DNA from: Neobacillus fumarioli NBRC 102428
GTDB lineage: Bacteria; Bacillota; Bacilli; Bacillales; Cytobacillaceae
DNA: 63,783 bases
Reading direction: 5' to 3'
Assembly: GCF_001591485.1 (NCBI RefSeq)
Contig: NZ_BCUZ01000007.1
Coordinates: forward strand, 1-63,783
How positions within the stretch are numbered: position 1 is the first letter of the stretch; every line of letters begins with the position of its first letter. Below are positions 7,202-16,357 of this stretch, in pieces. The notes under the pieces were generated by a model. The model saw only the letters and a list, made by a program, of their open reading frames with translations, was not told the DNA's origin and searched no databases. Both the position numbers and the translations under genes were made by a program.

Positions 7202-9286
7202 TTATCTCCCTCCACTACCTTCTGCGGCCTTTTGCTGGGCACGATAGCGCTGCAACGCTGCGACACCTTCGGCCATGCGCTTCTCCCATGGGTCTTGCGC
7301 ATTTATGTCCGGTAGTCGCCCGTGCTCCTTCTTGAATTGCAAAGCCCGTTCAGCCAACATTCTGGCATCTTCGTAGGGGATACTGACACGCTTCGCCGCA
7401 ATCGCGGCCGCAACCTGTTTCAGACTGTCCTCGCTCATCGTCTTGGCGAGGATGGCGTAAGCCTCGCCGAAAGGATTGATGCTGTCGATGAGGTCGATAT
7501 CCAATTCCCGCACGTCCATCGCGAACTTACGCACGTTTTCGATGAAGGCAGTATTGGTTAACGGCTCGTTGCTCCCCCCGGAGTTGCCGCCGATCCCAAT
7601 TTTCTTGGCCTGTTGCGTCAGGTTAAGCGTAGCGATGGCGTGCTGGCGGACCGCTTCCAGATCCTCTTCCTCGAGGTTGGGGTACTTTTCCCTAATGATC
7701 TTGCCCATCCGAAGCTGAGTCAGCTCCTCCGGCATCAGTTCTTGATCAAACAAGCCACGCTCCAAGCTGGTCTTGTCCTGAACGAAGGTCGCGATCACTT
7801 CGTTCAGATCCTCTCGACAAATGCGCACGGCTTCCTCGCTCTTGGGTTCGGAGAAACCTATGATCTCGATCTGCAACTGTCCCGTTTCGTGGTTGAAGCC
7901 GACGTTGCACTTTTCTGGGTCATAACCGCCGTCTCCATAGTCGAACCCTTGTACCGGACCGCTCGCTGGATTCTTGGGCTTGAACTCAAAACGAGGCGTA
8001 AGGACCTGCTCCATCAGAAGGCTGGCAGCAATGGCTTTCAAGGTGTCGTTCACGGCCTCGGTAACCGCCTGCTCGGAGGCGTCAGGCTCGGCGATCAGGT
8101 TGGTGAAACGGGCGCGAGTTTTGCCTGGCGCGTCGCGGGTCGTACGGCCGATAATTTGCACGATTTCGGTGAGACTCGACCGATAACCAACCGTCAGTGC
8201 GTGCTCACACCAGATCCAGTCGAAGCCTTCCTTCGCCATGCCGAGGGCGATGATGATGTCTACATGGTCGCGGTTGTTTTTTTGCGCCGGATCTTTCAGT
8301 GCCGCCACCACTCGGTCGCGCTTCGTCGGATCATCGTCCACGAGGTCGGCGATCCGGAGGATTCGGCCACCTGGCGTCTTGACTAGCTGGAAGCCGGTCG
8401 CAGGATCAGTCCCTTGCCATTCACCCAGCTTTTCGATGATGTGCTCGACCTCCCTGATCTTGTCCTTCGTGCTCTCACGCGAATTGACGTTCGGGATGTG
8501 GATGATGGTCTTCTCGGCCGGGTCAAGCACCTTGAGGATGTCATCGGTGTATGAACCGGAATAGAAGAAATAGCTAATGTCGAGCTGCTTAAGATACTCG
8601 TATCCGTTGAGCTGCTCGTAATAGGTGTAGGTAACGGTATCGAACTTCGCCTCATCCTGAGGGGCTAGCACGGCTTCGGCGTCGCCGCGGAAGTACGAGC
8701 CGGTCATCGCCACGATATGCACACGATCGCGGGCAATGAACTGCCCGAGATATAAGCCGAGCTTGTTATCGGGGTTGGCCGAGACGTGGTGAAACTCATC
8801 CACCGCGATGAGCCGATCGTCAAACGCCTCTACTCCGAACTGATCGACGGCAAAGCGGAAGGTAGCGTGGGTACAGACCAGCACCTTATCATCACTTTCA
8901 AGGAACGCACCCACCGACTTGACTTTGCCACCGTTGTCCGCGCCAGGCGCGTTACATAGGTTCCATTTCGGCTCCACGTGCCAGTCAGCCCAAAAGCCGA
9001 ACTGACTCAGCGGCTCGTCGTTGAAGCTCGCACCGATGGATTTTTCGGGTACCACAATAATCGCCTGCTTGAGCCCCTGGTTGTGGAGCTTGTCAAGAGC
9101 GATGAACATCAGCGCCCGGCTCTTGCCGGAGGCTGGCGGCGACTTGATAAGCAGGTACTGCTCGCCGCGCCGCTCATAGGCGCGTTCCTGCATCGGTCGC
9201 ATGCCTAGCGCATTGACCTTGGCCGCACTTCCGTTGCGGGCGTAGGACACCGAAATGGAGGGGATTGATTTATTTCCGTTGGTCAT
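7202..9286 (-). CDS. DEAD/DEAH-type SF2 helicase of the methylase operon
   Basis: A 694-residue protein. Walker A is SPPASGKS (49-56), Walker B is a DEFH box (163-166), motif III is TGS (195-197), motif V is ALGMAKEGFDW (about 347-357) and motif VI is QIIGRTTR (377-384). The C-terminal 250 residues have no motif I recognise. Its ATG overlaps the methylase stop by four bases (ATGA, 9283-9286), and the GIY-YIG gene starts one base after its stop, so the three genes are translationally linked. Such ATPases typically translocate along DNA between recognition and cleavage in restriction systems. It is intact and GC-rich. Confidence 0.85.
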   Translation of the reverse strand: MTNGNKSIPSISVSYARNGSAAKVNALGMRPMQERAYERRGEQYLLIKSPPASGKSRALMFIALDKLHNQGLKQAIIVVPEKSIGASFNDEPLSQFGFWADWHVEPKWNLCNAPGADNGGKVKSVGAFLESDDKVLVCTHATFRFAVDQFGVEAFDDRLIAVDEFHHVSANPDNKLGLYLGQFIARDRVHIVAMTGSYFRGDAEAVLAPQDEAKFDTVTYTYYEQLNGYEYLKQLDISYFFYSGSYTDDILKVLDPAEKTIIHIPNVNSRESTKDKIREVEHIIEKLGEWQGTDPATGFQLVKTPGGRILRIADLVDDDPTKRDRVVAALKDPAQKNNRDHVDIIIALGMAKEGFDWIWCEHALTVGYRSSLTEIVQIIGRTTRDAPGKTRARFTNLIAEPDASEQAVTEAVNDTLKAIAASLLMEQVLTPRFEFKPKNPASGPVQGFDYGDGGYDPEKCNVGFNHETGQLQIEIIGFSEPKSEEAVRICREDLNEVIATFVQDKTSLERGLFDQELMPEELTQLRMGKIIREKYPNLEEEDLEAVRQHAIATLNLTQQAKKIGIGGNSGGSNEPLTNTAFIENVRKFAMDVRELDIDLIDSINPFGEAYAILAKTMSEDSLKQVAAAIAAKRVSIPYEDARMLAERALQFKKEHGRLPDINAQDPWEKRMAEGVAALQRYRAQQKAAEGSGGR

Positions 9287-10366
9287 GCGTCTCCCCTCCT
9301 CTTGCCCTTCTTGGTCGGTTTCGTTGAAGCCGTCATTTTGGTGTAAAGCTCGAACAGCTTTTCTAGCCGCTCGGTGTCGTTGCGAAAACGACGTCCTATG
9401 TAGATGCGCTCCACCACTTCGTCGTTACGCTCATGCGCCTCGCGTAGATCAGCAGGCATGTTGTCGGGGTCATAGAGTTCGGCGATCGTCGCTGGGAAGT
9501 GTGCCTCACGCGCCAATAGAATGTCCTCGGCGCAACGGGTAAGGTCGGCCTTGTTCTTCTCGGTTAAAGGTGGAACGGGAAAGGTGTTCCAGCCGAGCGT
9601 GTTCGAGTAGGAGAATCGCATTTCTAATCGCACACAGACCGCACCAATCCAGACCCAGTGCAGCCGTGAGGCGATCAAGGCCATGTTCCATATGGGAGCA
9701 TCGTAAAGGGCAAAGCATCGGTCGCCAACCACGTAGTCGGATGTCAAATAATCAACGGGTAGGTAAGGCCGATTTTCTGATGAAACTCGCGGCACGACGA
9801 TTGTCGTGTGCTTTGCAAAGCCCGCAATCTGGACGAATCGATGCGGTTGTGATGCAAATTTTCTAGTTGATTCCGCGGCCGATTGGAGGCGGTTCTCTGC
9901 CACCAACTTCAATCGCTGCGCTATGAATTCACTTTTCCTTGCTGCCTCTACTTCGTCGTCTTCAATCCACAGGCAATACCGCAGCCTGCCGTGTATCAAT
10001 TCGTCCGAGCCGACGAATCGCTTGATGAAGGGGCGAGCAGCGGTATCTTCAGCCATAACCCTGGCAGCCAAGTCACTATCCAGAAACAAATGCCCGCCAT
10101 CGCGCGGCATGTTGCCGAACAGCATGGGCGACTGTTGGCCAATGGGGGCATTGACCTTCTGCACATGGGCTAGGCTATCTGGTACCAGATACGGGCCTAT
10201 TGCCGAGCACTGCTTGACCAAGCCATCCTGATACAGCTTCTTCGGCGCAGCGGAACTCTTTCCCAAACCGACGATCACCACGGTAACACCCGCGTTATGG
10301 CTGGCCAGATTGGCCCACTTAAAAGACGTGTGCGCAAAGCGAATTTCACACCCTCGCTGAAACACC
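9283..10366 (-). pseudogene. MmeI-like DNA methyltransferase, C-terminal part (frameshifted)
   Basis: About 360 codons with the target-recognition and C-terminal regions of an MmeI/YeeA-like adenine methylase: FQRGCEIRFAHTSFKWANLA, LPVDYLTSDYVVGDRCFALYD, and TLGWNTFPVPPLT in the family C-terminal region. It continues the upstream fragment (10346-12124) once a 73-bp insertion is removed: VFQRGCEIRFAH is encoded in both copies of a 37-bp repeat, and only the second copy is in frame with this segment. The apparent start at 10365 (GTG) lies inside the repeat. Separate translation is possible but lacks a clear ribosome site. Confidence 0.8.
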
Positions 10367-10439
10367 GGAACTTAGACTGGAATATCGTGACTTATGTTGA
10401 AGGTGCGCAAAGCGAATTTCACACCCTCGCTGAAACACC
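10330..10439. repeat. 37-bp direct repeats flanking a 36-bp filler inside the methylase gene
   Basis: 10330-10366 and 10403-10439 are identical (beginning GTGCGCAAAGCG, ending GAAACACC). The 36 bases between them occur once. The net insertion is 73 bp (one mod three), which shifts the frame and ends the first half after 18 foreign codons. Loss of one repeat plus filler restores an uninterrupted methylase. Confidence 0.95.
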
Positions 10440-12124
10440 ACTGGCCACACATCAATAGCCTGCTGACCCTGACAAACACTGTTGGTGGCTACAAATGCGC
10501 CAACAGCGCTCGGCTCAGCGTCAATGTAGTCCAGTAATTTGGCGAACCACCCTGTGACGTAATCCGTTGTCTTGGCGAGCTTTGGGTGTTTCAACCATGC
10601 ATTGGCCAGGTCCTTTTTCTGCTCGTCAGTTTGCCACTTACTGCCCTTGTACGGTGGGTTGCCGCAGATGTACGTTTCTCCACCTTCATTCTCAAAGTCG
10701 ATCTTCGCCTGATCGAGCGGCGTGTGGAATAGGTCGTCAGCGTGGAGCTTCACACCTGTTCCAGTCGGCGGGCAGATACTAAGCCAGTCCAGTCGCAGGG
10801 CATTGCCGCAGGTGATCCAGTTGTCCGCTGAGAGCGGCAAGAATTCGGATAGAGCTAGCTGCATTCCACGATAAAGAACGTCACACTGGAACTCCGCAAT
10901 GACGAGGGCCAAGCGTGCAATTTCTGCCGAAAAGTCACGTATCTCGATGCCTCGAAAATTGGTCAACGGTATATCACTCTTACGCCCAACTTCGCCACGT
11001 CGCCGATTTATCTCGGCCTCAATCGCGCGCATCTCTTTGTAAGCGATGACCAGGAAGTTGCCCGAACCGCAGGCCGGATCAAAAACCCGGATCCTCGATA
11101 GGCGCTTGCGCAGGTTTAGCAACTTGCGAGGGTTGTCACCCGCTGCTTCAAGCTGCGCTCGCAAATCATCCAAGAACAGCGGATTGAGTACCTTCAGGAT
11201 GTTTGGCACGCTCGTGTAATGCATACCGAGCGCACCACGTTCCTCATCGTCGGCAACGGCTTGGATCATGGAACCAAAGATGTCCGGGTTGATCTTCGTC
11301 CAGTCCAGGCCACCAATGTGCAGCAGGTAGGAGCGCGCGATCTTGCTGAACCTTGGCACATCTACACTGCCCGAGAAGAGTCCGCCGTTCACGTAAGGGA
11401 ACGCGTCGGCCCAGCGAGGCAATTTTGCTTTCGCGCGATCATCAATCTTCGTGTTCATGGCGCGGAAGATTTCGCTGATCACTTCATGCGTGTTCGAGGC
11501 ATCGCGCGCGCTCATCTGCTCGATGGTGTTTGTGAACAGACGCATCCCGCTGAAGATGCCGGTGTCCTCGGCAAAGAAGCAGAAGATGAGACGCGCCATG
11601 AATTGGTTCATCTCGTGGCGTCGTTCGGCCGTTCCCCATTGCGGGTTGTCTTTCAACAGCTCGACATAGAGCCGGTTCAAACGGCTCGTTGCCCGGATGT
11701 CGAAGGAACTTTCTCGTACCTGCTTGACGGTCGTGATCCCGGCAAGCGGCAGGAAAAAGCCAAAATGATCCGGAAAATCCTGATAGGAACATGCGACCGT
11801 CTCGCCGGACTCCAGATCCTCGGCCTCAAAATCTACCCCGTCAGTGGCGAGGATGTAGCGCGCCTTCGCCCTGGACGTTGCCGGGCTTGCTTTCAATGCG
11901 GCAAGAGTCTTGGTAACTTCGCCAGGCTGGGCGACCGCGATATGGATGTTGTTCGTCTGCAGGACGCCGCCCAGGTCAGACTTATTCGTTTCGCCCGAGC
12001 GCAGTCGCTTGATTGTCGTCTCCTTGTTCCCGAACGCCCGCAGGAAGGCAAACGGGAACTCCTCCTTGTCAAAAGGCTGGTCCGCCAATTCGGAGACTGC
12101 TGCTTCGATTTCTACTGGGTTCAT
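10346..12124 (-). pseudogene. MmeI-like class I DNA methyltransferase, N-terminal and catalytic part
   Basis: 592 codons starting at ATG 12124 (GGGAGGG about 14 bases upstream). It contains the SAM-binding motif FDPACGSGNF (Asp about 349) and the amino-methylase motif NPPY (489-492), so the product would methylate adenine N6 (gamma-like order). Residues 1-330 correspond to the MmeI-type N-terminal and helical spacer domains, but no PD-(D/E)XK nuclease motif is visible at the N terminus, so cleavage must come from a partner. With the downstream part the intact protein would be about 915 residues. The gene is GC-rich. The frame ends at 10346 because of the 73-bp insertion. Confidence 0.85.
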
Positions 12125-12604
12125 TTCGGCATCGAGTCCCTCCCGGTTTAGTTATGTTGCCGGCATGAAGCCCTAGTGCACTCTCTGTGGCAACAGTAAA
12201 CGCCGTTCCAACCATACCCGACTATCAAGGCAATAGATAGCCGCGTTTATATTTTAGCGCTGCATTGGAATGTAGACTCTTAACGACAGTATGTCATTTC
12301 TACTTTGAATATAGTAACACCTAAATTTGAAGTCTATCAAGGTGGACTGACTCATCCATATATTCTTCGTAAGGGTCTGGGCTACCAAGTTACGCCCAGC
12401 GGAGTCGGAGTGGAAATATATACGGTCCCTACATCGACTTTTGTTCCGCAGAGCGTGTCTCTTCGGGAGGTCTTGCGATCACGTTGGATTCGATGATATT
12501 CGCTAAAACATATTTGATGTAATACATAGGTGTACTATTCTACATTCCTGTCCGTTAACGATAAGGGCCGATGCCATCTGCTCATAAACCTCCGTTAATT
12601 CAAG
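12125..12604. other. Upstream region of the methylase operon
   Basis: A 480-base gap between the methylase start and the IS256-like element. It should hold the operon promoter on the minus strand. A 63-codon plus-strand frame (12305-12496) has no ribosome site or recognisable product. I see no repeats or RNA elements. Confidence 0.35.
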
Positions 12605-12613
12605 TGTTAATTG

Positions 12614-14005
12614 GATCAAGTCCATATTTGTGTGTAAAATCCCTCGGTCATATGAAGCCTAGCGAATATGAGTCACTTTGGAAGCTTTCTTTTCTGGTAC
12701 TTGAGTTTGCTGCCAGGCTAGATACTCGTTCATATCAAGATACTTTCTGCCACTTGCCCACTTTTCATCGATCTCTATGAGCAAAGCACCGATGAGACGA
12801 ACGACGGATTCCCGGTTGGGGAAGATGCGAATGACTCGTTCACGCCGTCGAATCTCCTCATTGAGCCGTTCCATTCCGTTCGTTGTTCGTAGGCGTTTTC
12901 GGTATCTTTCTGGCAACATGAGGACAGCTGTCGCATCTTCAAAACCAGCTTCCAGAATCCTCATGGCTTTGGCCGCCTTGCTCTCGTAAGATTCCAGTAC
13001 CTGCTCAAGAAGCAATCGAGCGGTATCCATATCCGGTGCATCCAGAATCGCCCTTACACGTGGATACAGCTCCTCCTGCAAAGCTTTAGGAGTTGCATCC
13101 AGGATATTCCGCATGAAATGGGTCTGACAGCGCTGCCAAGTGACACCCTGAAAGTGGTTGCGTACAGCTCGAACCAAGCCACCATGATGATCAGACACAA
13201 TCAAGTCCACTCCGCGTAAATCCCGGCTCTTCAACCAAGCAAAAAACTCACTCCAGCTCGCTTCTGACTCACTGTCTCCAAGCATCAGTCCGAGAATTTC
13301 ACGGTGGCCGTCTGTATTCACTCCATATGCCAACATCACGCCTCGAGCACGGACACGGCCTTCTTCACGAACCTTCAATACGAGGGCATCGACAATGACA
13401 AATGGGTAGCGAGAATCACGGAGACTGCGATTGTTCCAAGCGTTCACCACGGGATCCAGACGTTTGCAGAGTTCGGACACAGTAGACTTGGAAAACTCCG
13501 TACCACACAATTTCTCCGTTATCTGGGTCACTTTGCGGGTCGAAACACCATTCACGACCATCTCCATCAGCGCCAAGACAAGAGCTTGTTCACTCCGTTG
13601 GTATCGGGCAAACAACTCCGTAGAGAATTTACCGTTACGAATACGAGGAACTCGAAGAGTAATCGTTCCCACACGGGTAGTGAGTTGGTGAGGATAGGTA
13701 CCATTTCGATAACCTTGTCGGTCTTCCCTCCGCTCATAGGGCTCTGCAGCCAATTGTTCGCTCGCTTGAGCCTGCAATACTTGGTTCAATACGGATTCTA
13801 ACAACGCAGCCACCCCGGCATCCTGAGAATTCCCCAAAAATAACTGGCGCAAAAGCTTAGAATCTACGGTAATCTGGTATTGAGCCATGACAAAAACTCC
13901 TCTCCTAGAATGGTGTCCGCAAACTTCATTCTAACCGAGGGTTTTTGACTATGGCTCTCTTATTTTTTAAGAGAGTCCATTTTTACACATAATATCGGAC
14001 TCAAC
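12614..14005 (-). mobile_element. IS256-family insertion sequence, complete
   Basis: Imperfect terminal inverted repeats: the left end has AAGTCCATATTTGTGTGTAAAAT and the right end, complemented, GAGTCCGATATTATGTGTAAAA. They are bounded by TGTTAATTG at 12605-12613 and 14006-14014; eight of these nine bases would be the usual IS256 duplication. The transposase gene fills the element. Confidence 0.82.
12659..13888 (-). CDS. IS256-family (mutator-like) transposase
   Basis: A 409-residue transposase with the family signatures: Asp in VIVDALVLKVRE (about 167), Asp in DLIVSDHHGGLVRAV (about 233), the WQRCQTHFMRN helix, and Glu in RTTNGMERLNEEIRRRERVIRIFPN (about 340). Length and motifs indicate a complete, probably active enzyme. 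A start at ATG 13888 follows GGAGAGGAGTTTTT. It inserted between the methylase operon and the replication/integration module. Confidence 0.93.
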   Translation of the reverse strand: MAQYQITVDSKLLRQLFLGNSQDAGVAALLESVLNQVLQAQASEQLAAEPYERREDRQGYRNGTYPHQLTTRVGTITLRVPRIRNGKFSTELFARYQRSEQALVLALMEMVVNGVSTRKVTQITEKLCGTEFSKSTVSELCKRLDPVVNAWNNRSLRDSRYPFVIVDALVLKVREEGRVRARGVMLAYGVNTDGHREILGLMLGDSESEASWSEFFAWLKSRDLRGVDLIVSDHHGGLVRAVRNHFQGVTWQRCQTHFMRNILDATPKALQEELYPRVRAILDAPDMDTARLLLEQVLESYESKAAKAMRILEAGFEDATAVLMLPERYRKRLRTTNGMERLNEEIRRRERVIRIFPNRESVVRLIGALLIEIDEKWASGRKYLDMNEYLAWQQTQVPEKKASKVTHIR

Positions 14006-14014
14006 TGTTAATTG

Positions 14015-14528
14015 AGTGTGTTTTTTAAAGGTGGTCTTCAAAAGACATTTTCAGGACTGGCCTATATAGATCTAAAATTAATATATATTTTGGGTGCACC
14101 TAAATTTGGGCTCATAAAATTGATTGGCGTTCGATGCCCCACAGGGTAATCAAACAGACTAACTGCGATAAATGCTACGAGCGGTTAGAAAAAGGTCGCT
14201 TTTATAACCCCGCACCTCTATACCAGGATCCGTCGAACCTTTCATCGTTAAGCAATATCAAAATGATACAACTAATTGCTTATCAAATTCTGAAGCCAGA
14301 ACCCATAATGTAGTTACAAATTGTAATGTATATACCGACAATATGTCACTTTTGCACATTTATGGACTATCAAGAAGTTCGATTCATAGATGAGTTACGT
14401 TTCAGTCAACCATTTGATTGATACCTATCTAAGATGGGCGGCTTTTGGGGGCGGTACTCCAATGTGGAATGATATTGATGAAGACCGAGTACGGATACAA
14501 CGAATATTCATCTCGTTGATAATCTGAT
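14015..14528. other. Gap between IS256-like element and rep gene
   Basis: It holds the second copy of the RCPTG repeat (14068-14150) and a 59-codon plus-strand frame (14134-14313) with a CDKC pair but no ribosome site, probably a fragment. The remainder (14314-14528) has no feature I can support; as it follows the 3' end of rep it may contain an origin. Confidence 0.35.
14068..14150 (+). repeat. Diverged repeat, copy 2 (RCPTG peptide region)
   Basis: Counterpart of 4757-4842. The frame LKLIYILGAPKFGLIKLIGVRCPTG ends at TAA immediately after the conserved G. One codon gap aligns it with copy 1. Confidence 0.45.
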
Positions 14529-15629
14529 TTATCCTCGAGCAAGGAGCACCACCCTATCAACTGGAGGTGGGGAACGGCCTAAATCGTCCACAGATTTTAA
14601 CACAATAATCCGCAACCAGTTATTGCAATTCCATCGTGGTACAACTATTAAAATATAGTCACCAACGCTATATGGAAATGATTTACCGACGGGGTTGTCA
14701 ATGCTTTCCGTTTCAGAAAGGTGAGGTGTCGTACCCTGATAAGACGATGGATTCAACCACTGTTCAAGTTGCAATTCGAATTCGCGTTGTAGGTCGCGAA
14801 TCTTACCATAAGATTGCAGAGTCCCTAAAACCTGCTTTCTCTGATATGGGGTCAGGGATTTGAGACATTCTTGAACGGAATATAAAGATGCATCCACTCG
14901 CCAGTGCAAACACAAGTCATGAAAGAACTGATCGTTTTCCACGATGTAGACTTCTTTAAATGGTTGATATCCTTTAAGTCTGCTGAAAAATGTCAAGGCG
15001 TCTATACGCTGCGCCCGTTTGAACCGTATACGGATCTCAATTCTGCTCCAGTCACCAATTATCCCCTGTTCCTTCGCCTTGTTATATACACAGACTTGCC
15101 AATCCGACTTTCTTGAGCCGAAATACATTGTTCCTTGGTCTTTGAAAATATCATTGGTCTTTCTAACACGCGGTACCCAGATCTTATCGAATAGATCATC
15201 TAAATTCATATCGTGATGGTCAACTTTGGGGTCAATCCTACTGATTAATAGATCGCGAGGATCATCAACAATGAAACTCATCCACTGGTGTAGTTGATTA
15301 AATGACATGCCGGCTTTGGATGGATTGATGATGACTTTGTACCTTGAAGTGTTGCGGAATGTGGGATTCATGAACACCGTAATACATCCGAGCTTAACAC
15401 ATTCTCCGTAACCAAATTCATTGGCATCAAGCTTCGTAAACAATCGCCTTATGCCATGACTATCCAAAAGATCACGGAACTGACCGGAAAGATCGGAGCC
15501 AGTCACCATATGTATACCATCAAACGGACACAACCATAGCTCGGTTTCAGCCTCAAATAAGTGTCTATATGTAGTTTTGCATACGTTGCTACCTTTGACT
15601 TGATGATTCCAAAACGGGGATATACTCAA
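14529..15629 (-). CDS. Rep_trans-type rolling-circle replication initiator or MobT-like relaxase
   Basis: A 366-residue protein. The block TMYFGSRKSDWQVCVYNKAKEQG followed by WSRIEIRIRFKRAQRID matches the Rep_trans (replication initiation factor) family, where Y-x-G-S-R-x-S-D and the Y-(N/D)-K-A-x-E tyrosine region form the nicking core; an upstream ISRIDPKVDHHDM segment fits the conserved R-x-D motif. Such proteins start rolling-circle replication of small plasmids and ICEs such as Tn916, or act as relaxases. No T4SS genes are seen. Its presence suggests that the excised element can replicate or be mobilised in trans. Confidence 0.6.
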   Translation of the reverse strand: MSISPFWNHQVKGSNVCKTTYRHLFEAETELWLCPFDGIHMVTGSDLSGQFRDLLDSHGIRRLFTKLDANEFGYGECVKLGCITVFMNPTFRNTSRYKVIINPSKAGMSFNQLHQWMSFIVDDPRDLLISRIDPKVDHHDMNLDDLFDKIWVPRVRKTNDIFKDQGTMYFGSRKSDWQVCVYNKAKEQGIIGDWSRIEIRIRFKRAQRIDALTFFSRLKGYQPFKEVYIVENDQFFHDLCLHWRVDASLYSVQECLKSLTPYQRKQVLGTLQSYGKIRDLQREFELQLEQWLNPSSYQGTTPHLSETESIDNPVGKSFPYSVGDYILIVVPRWNCNNWLRIIVLKSVDDLGRSPPPVDRVVLLARG

Positions 15630-15649
15630 GGGGCTACTCCTTCGTGGAT

Positions 15650-15820
15650 ATGAATTGGAAGCTGGAAGCAGAGGTATTTCATCTTAGCAGGGATAGTAAT
15701 AACCGAATGATAAACACTGGGGATTCATATGAGACAGATCTTGCCATGCGAAAGGCATATCTCAATGAAAGTAAATTGACAGGGATCAAAATGGAAGTAC
15801 ATTTTGATGAGCAATTGTAA
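15650..15820 (+). CDS. Small 56-residue open frame, unknown
   Basis: ATG 15650 to TAA 15820. The product begins MNWKLEAEVFHLSRDSN and ends VHFDEQL. Codon use looks coding, but the only ribosome-like site (AAGGGG) is 17 bases upstream. Its 5' part contains the first 41-base direct repeat, whose second copy lies outside the frame. It is either a small element gene or chance coding inside a repeat region; function unknown. Confidence 0.3.
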   Translation: MNWKLEAEVFHLSRDSNNRMINTGDSYETDLAMRKAYLNESKLTGIKMEVHFDEQL

Positions 15821-15877
15821 ACACGGGCAATAAACCGAAGTATTTTATCTTAACGGGGATTGTAATAAACCGAGGAT
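15671..15877. repeat. Pair of ~41-bp direct repeats upstream of rep
   Basis: 15671-15711 (GAGGTATTTCATCTTAGCAGGG...) and 15837-15877 (GAAGTATTTTATCTTAACGGGG...) agree at most positions with one single-base gap. They lie in the 400-base interval between rep and xis, where a double-strand origin or Rep/Xis binding site would be expected. Confidence 0.6.
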
Positions 15878-16030
15878 AATGTTCCCGGTCATTAAGAGAT
15901 CAACTGTTTTAGGCATCACATAAGTCTTTCAGTCATTGCTGGCTGTTCAGCGTTTGTTATGTAGTGCCAAATGTTGTGGGAGTTGAGACATCATAGGGGA
16001 TGATAAAACGAACTGTAAGAAAGTCCGCAT

Positions 16031-16216
16031 TTAACTGTTACTTGGATTATTCATCCATTGGAGAAAGGCATCACGAGGAATGATAATTCGAGATCCAAGA
16101 CGAATAGCAGGAAAACCTGGCATTCTGACGATTTCATAGGCTTTATTAACGCCCACACGCAATATGTTGGCCACCTCATGAACCGTGAGTGATAATGGGA
16201 GATCGTGTGTGTTCAT
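16031..16216 (-). CDS. Excisionase-like small HTH protein
   Basis: A 61-residue protein: LTVHEVANILRVGVNKAYEIV ... FPAIRLGSRIIIPRDAFLQWM, the MerR-like winged helix of the HTH_17/excisionase family. It lies next to the rep gene and is divergent from the XRE repressor across 141 bases, so it is likely a recombination directionality factor or an activator of rep. GGAGGATATTGATTC lies before its ATG. Confidence 0.75.
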   Translation of the reverse strand: MNTHDLPLSLTVHEVANILRVGVNKAYEIVRMPGFPAIRLGSRIIIPRDAFLQWMNNPSNS

Positions 16217-16237
16217 GAATCAATATCCTCCATTCAA

Positions 16238-16309
16238 TGTTAAGTAATATCAAATACTATTATACGTTATTATCTGATTTTACACAATAATGTTTGATTT
16301 GACTTAACA
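16238..16309. promoter_or_regulatory. Paired inverted operator sites between xis-like and XRE genes
   Basis: TGTTAAGTAATATCAAA (16238-16254) and its inverted counterpart TTTGATTTGACTTAACA (16293-16309) match at 14 of 17 positions. They bracket a 38-base AT-rich core which must hold the divergent promoters. This is the layout of a repressor-controlled lysogeny-type switch; the XRE protein is the obvious ligand (inference). Confidence 0.65.
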
Positions 16310-16357
16310 AAAAATAAGATATATATTTATCTCATACGACGAAAGAGGTGGTTTTTC

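Noticed and set aside
8383-8655. 90-codon serine-rich minus-strand ORF inside the helicase gene
   Set aside because: Alternative frame of the helicase with low-complexity composition.
11219-12151. 310-codon plus-strand open frame opposite the methylase gene
   Set aside because: It is a shadow frame of the GC-rich methylase gene, with no ribosome site and no recognisable motif; the same holds for 7613-8386 opposite the helicase.
12305-12496. 63-codon plus-strand ORF upstream of the methylase operon
   Set aside because: Non-ATG start, no ribosome site, no motif.
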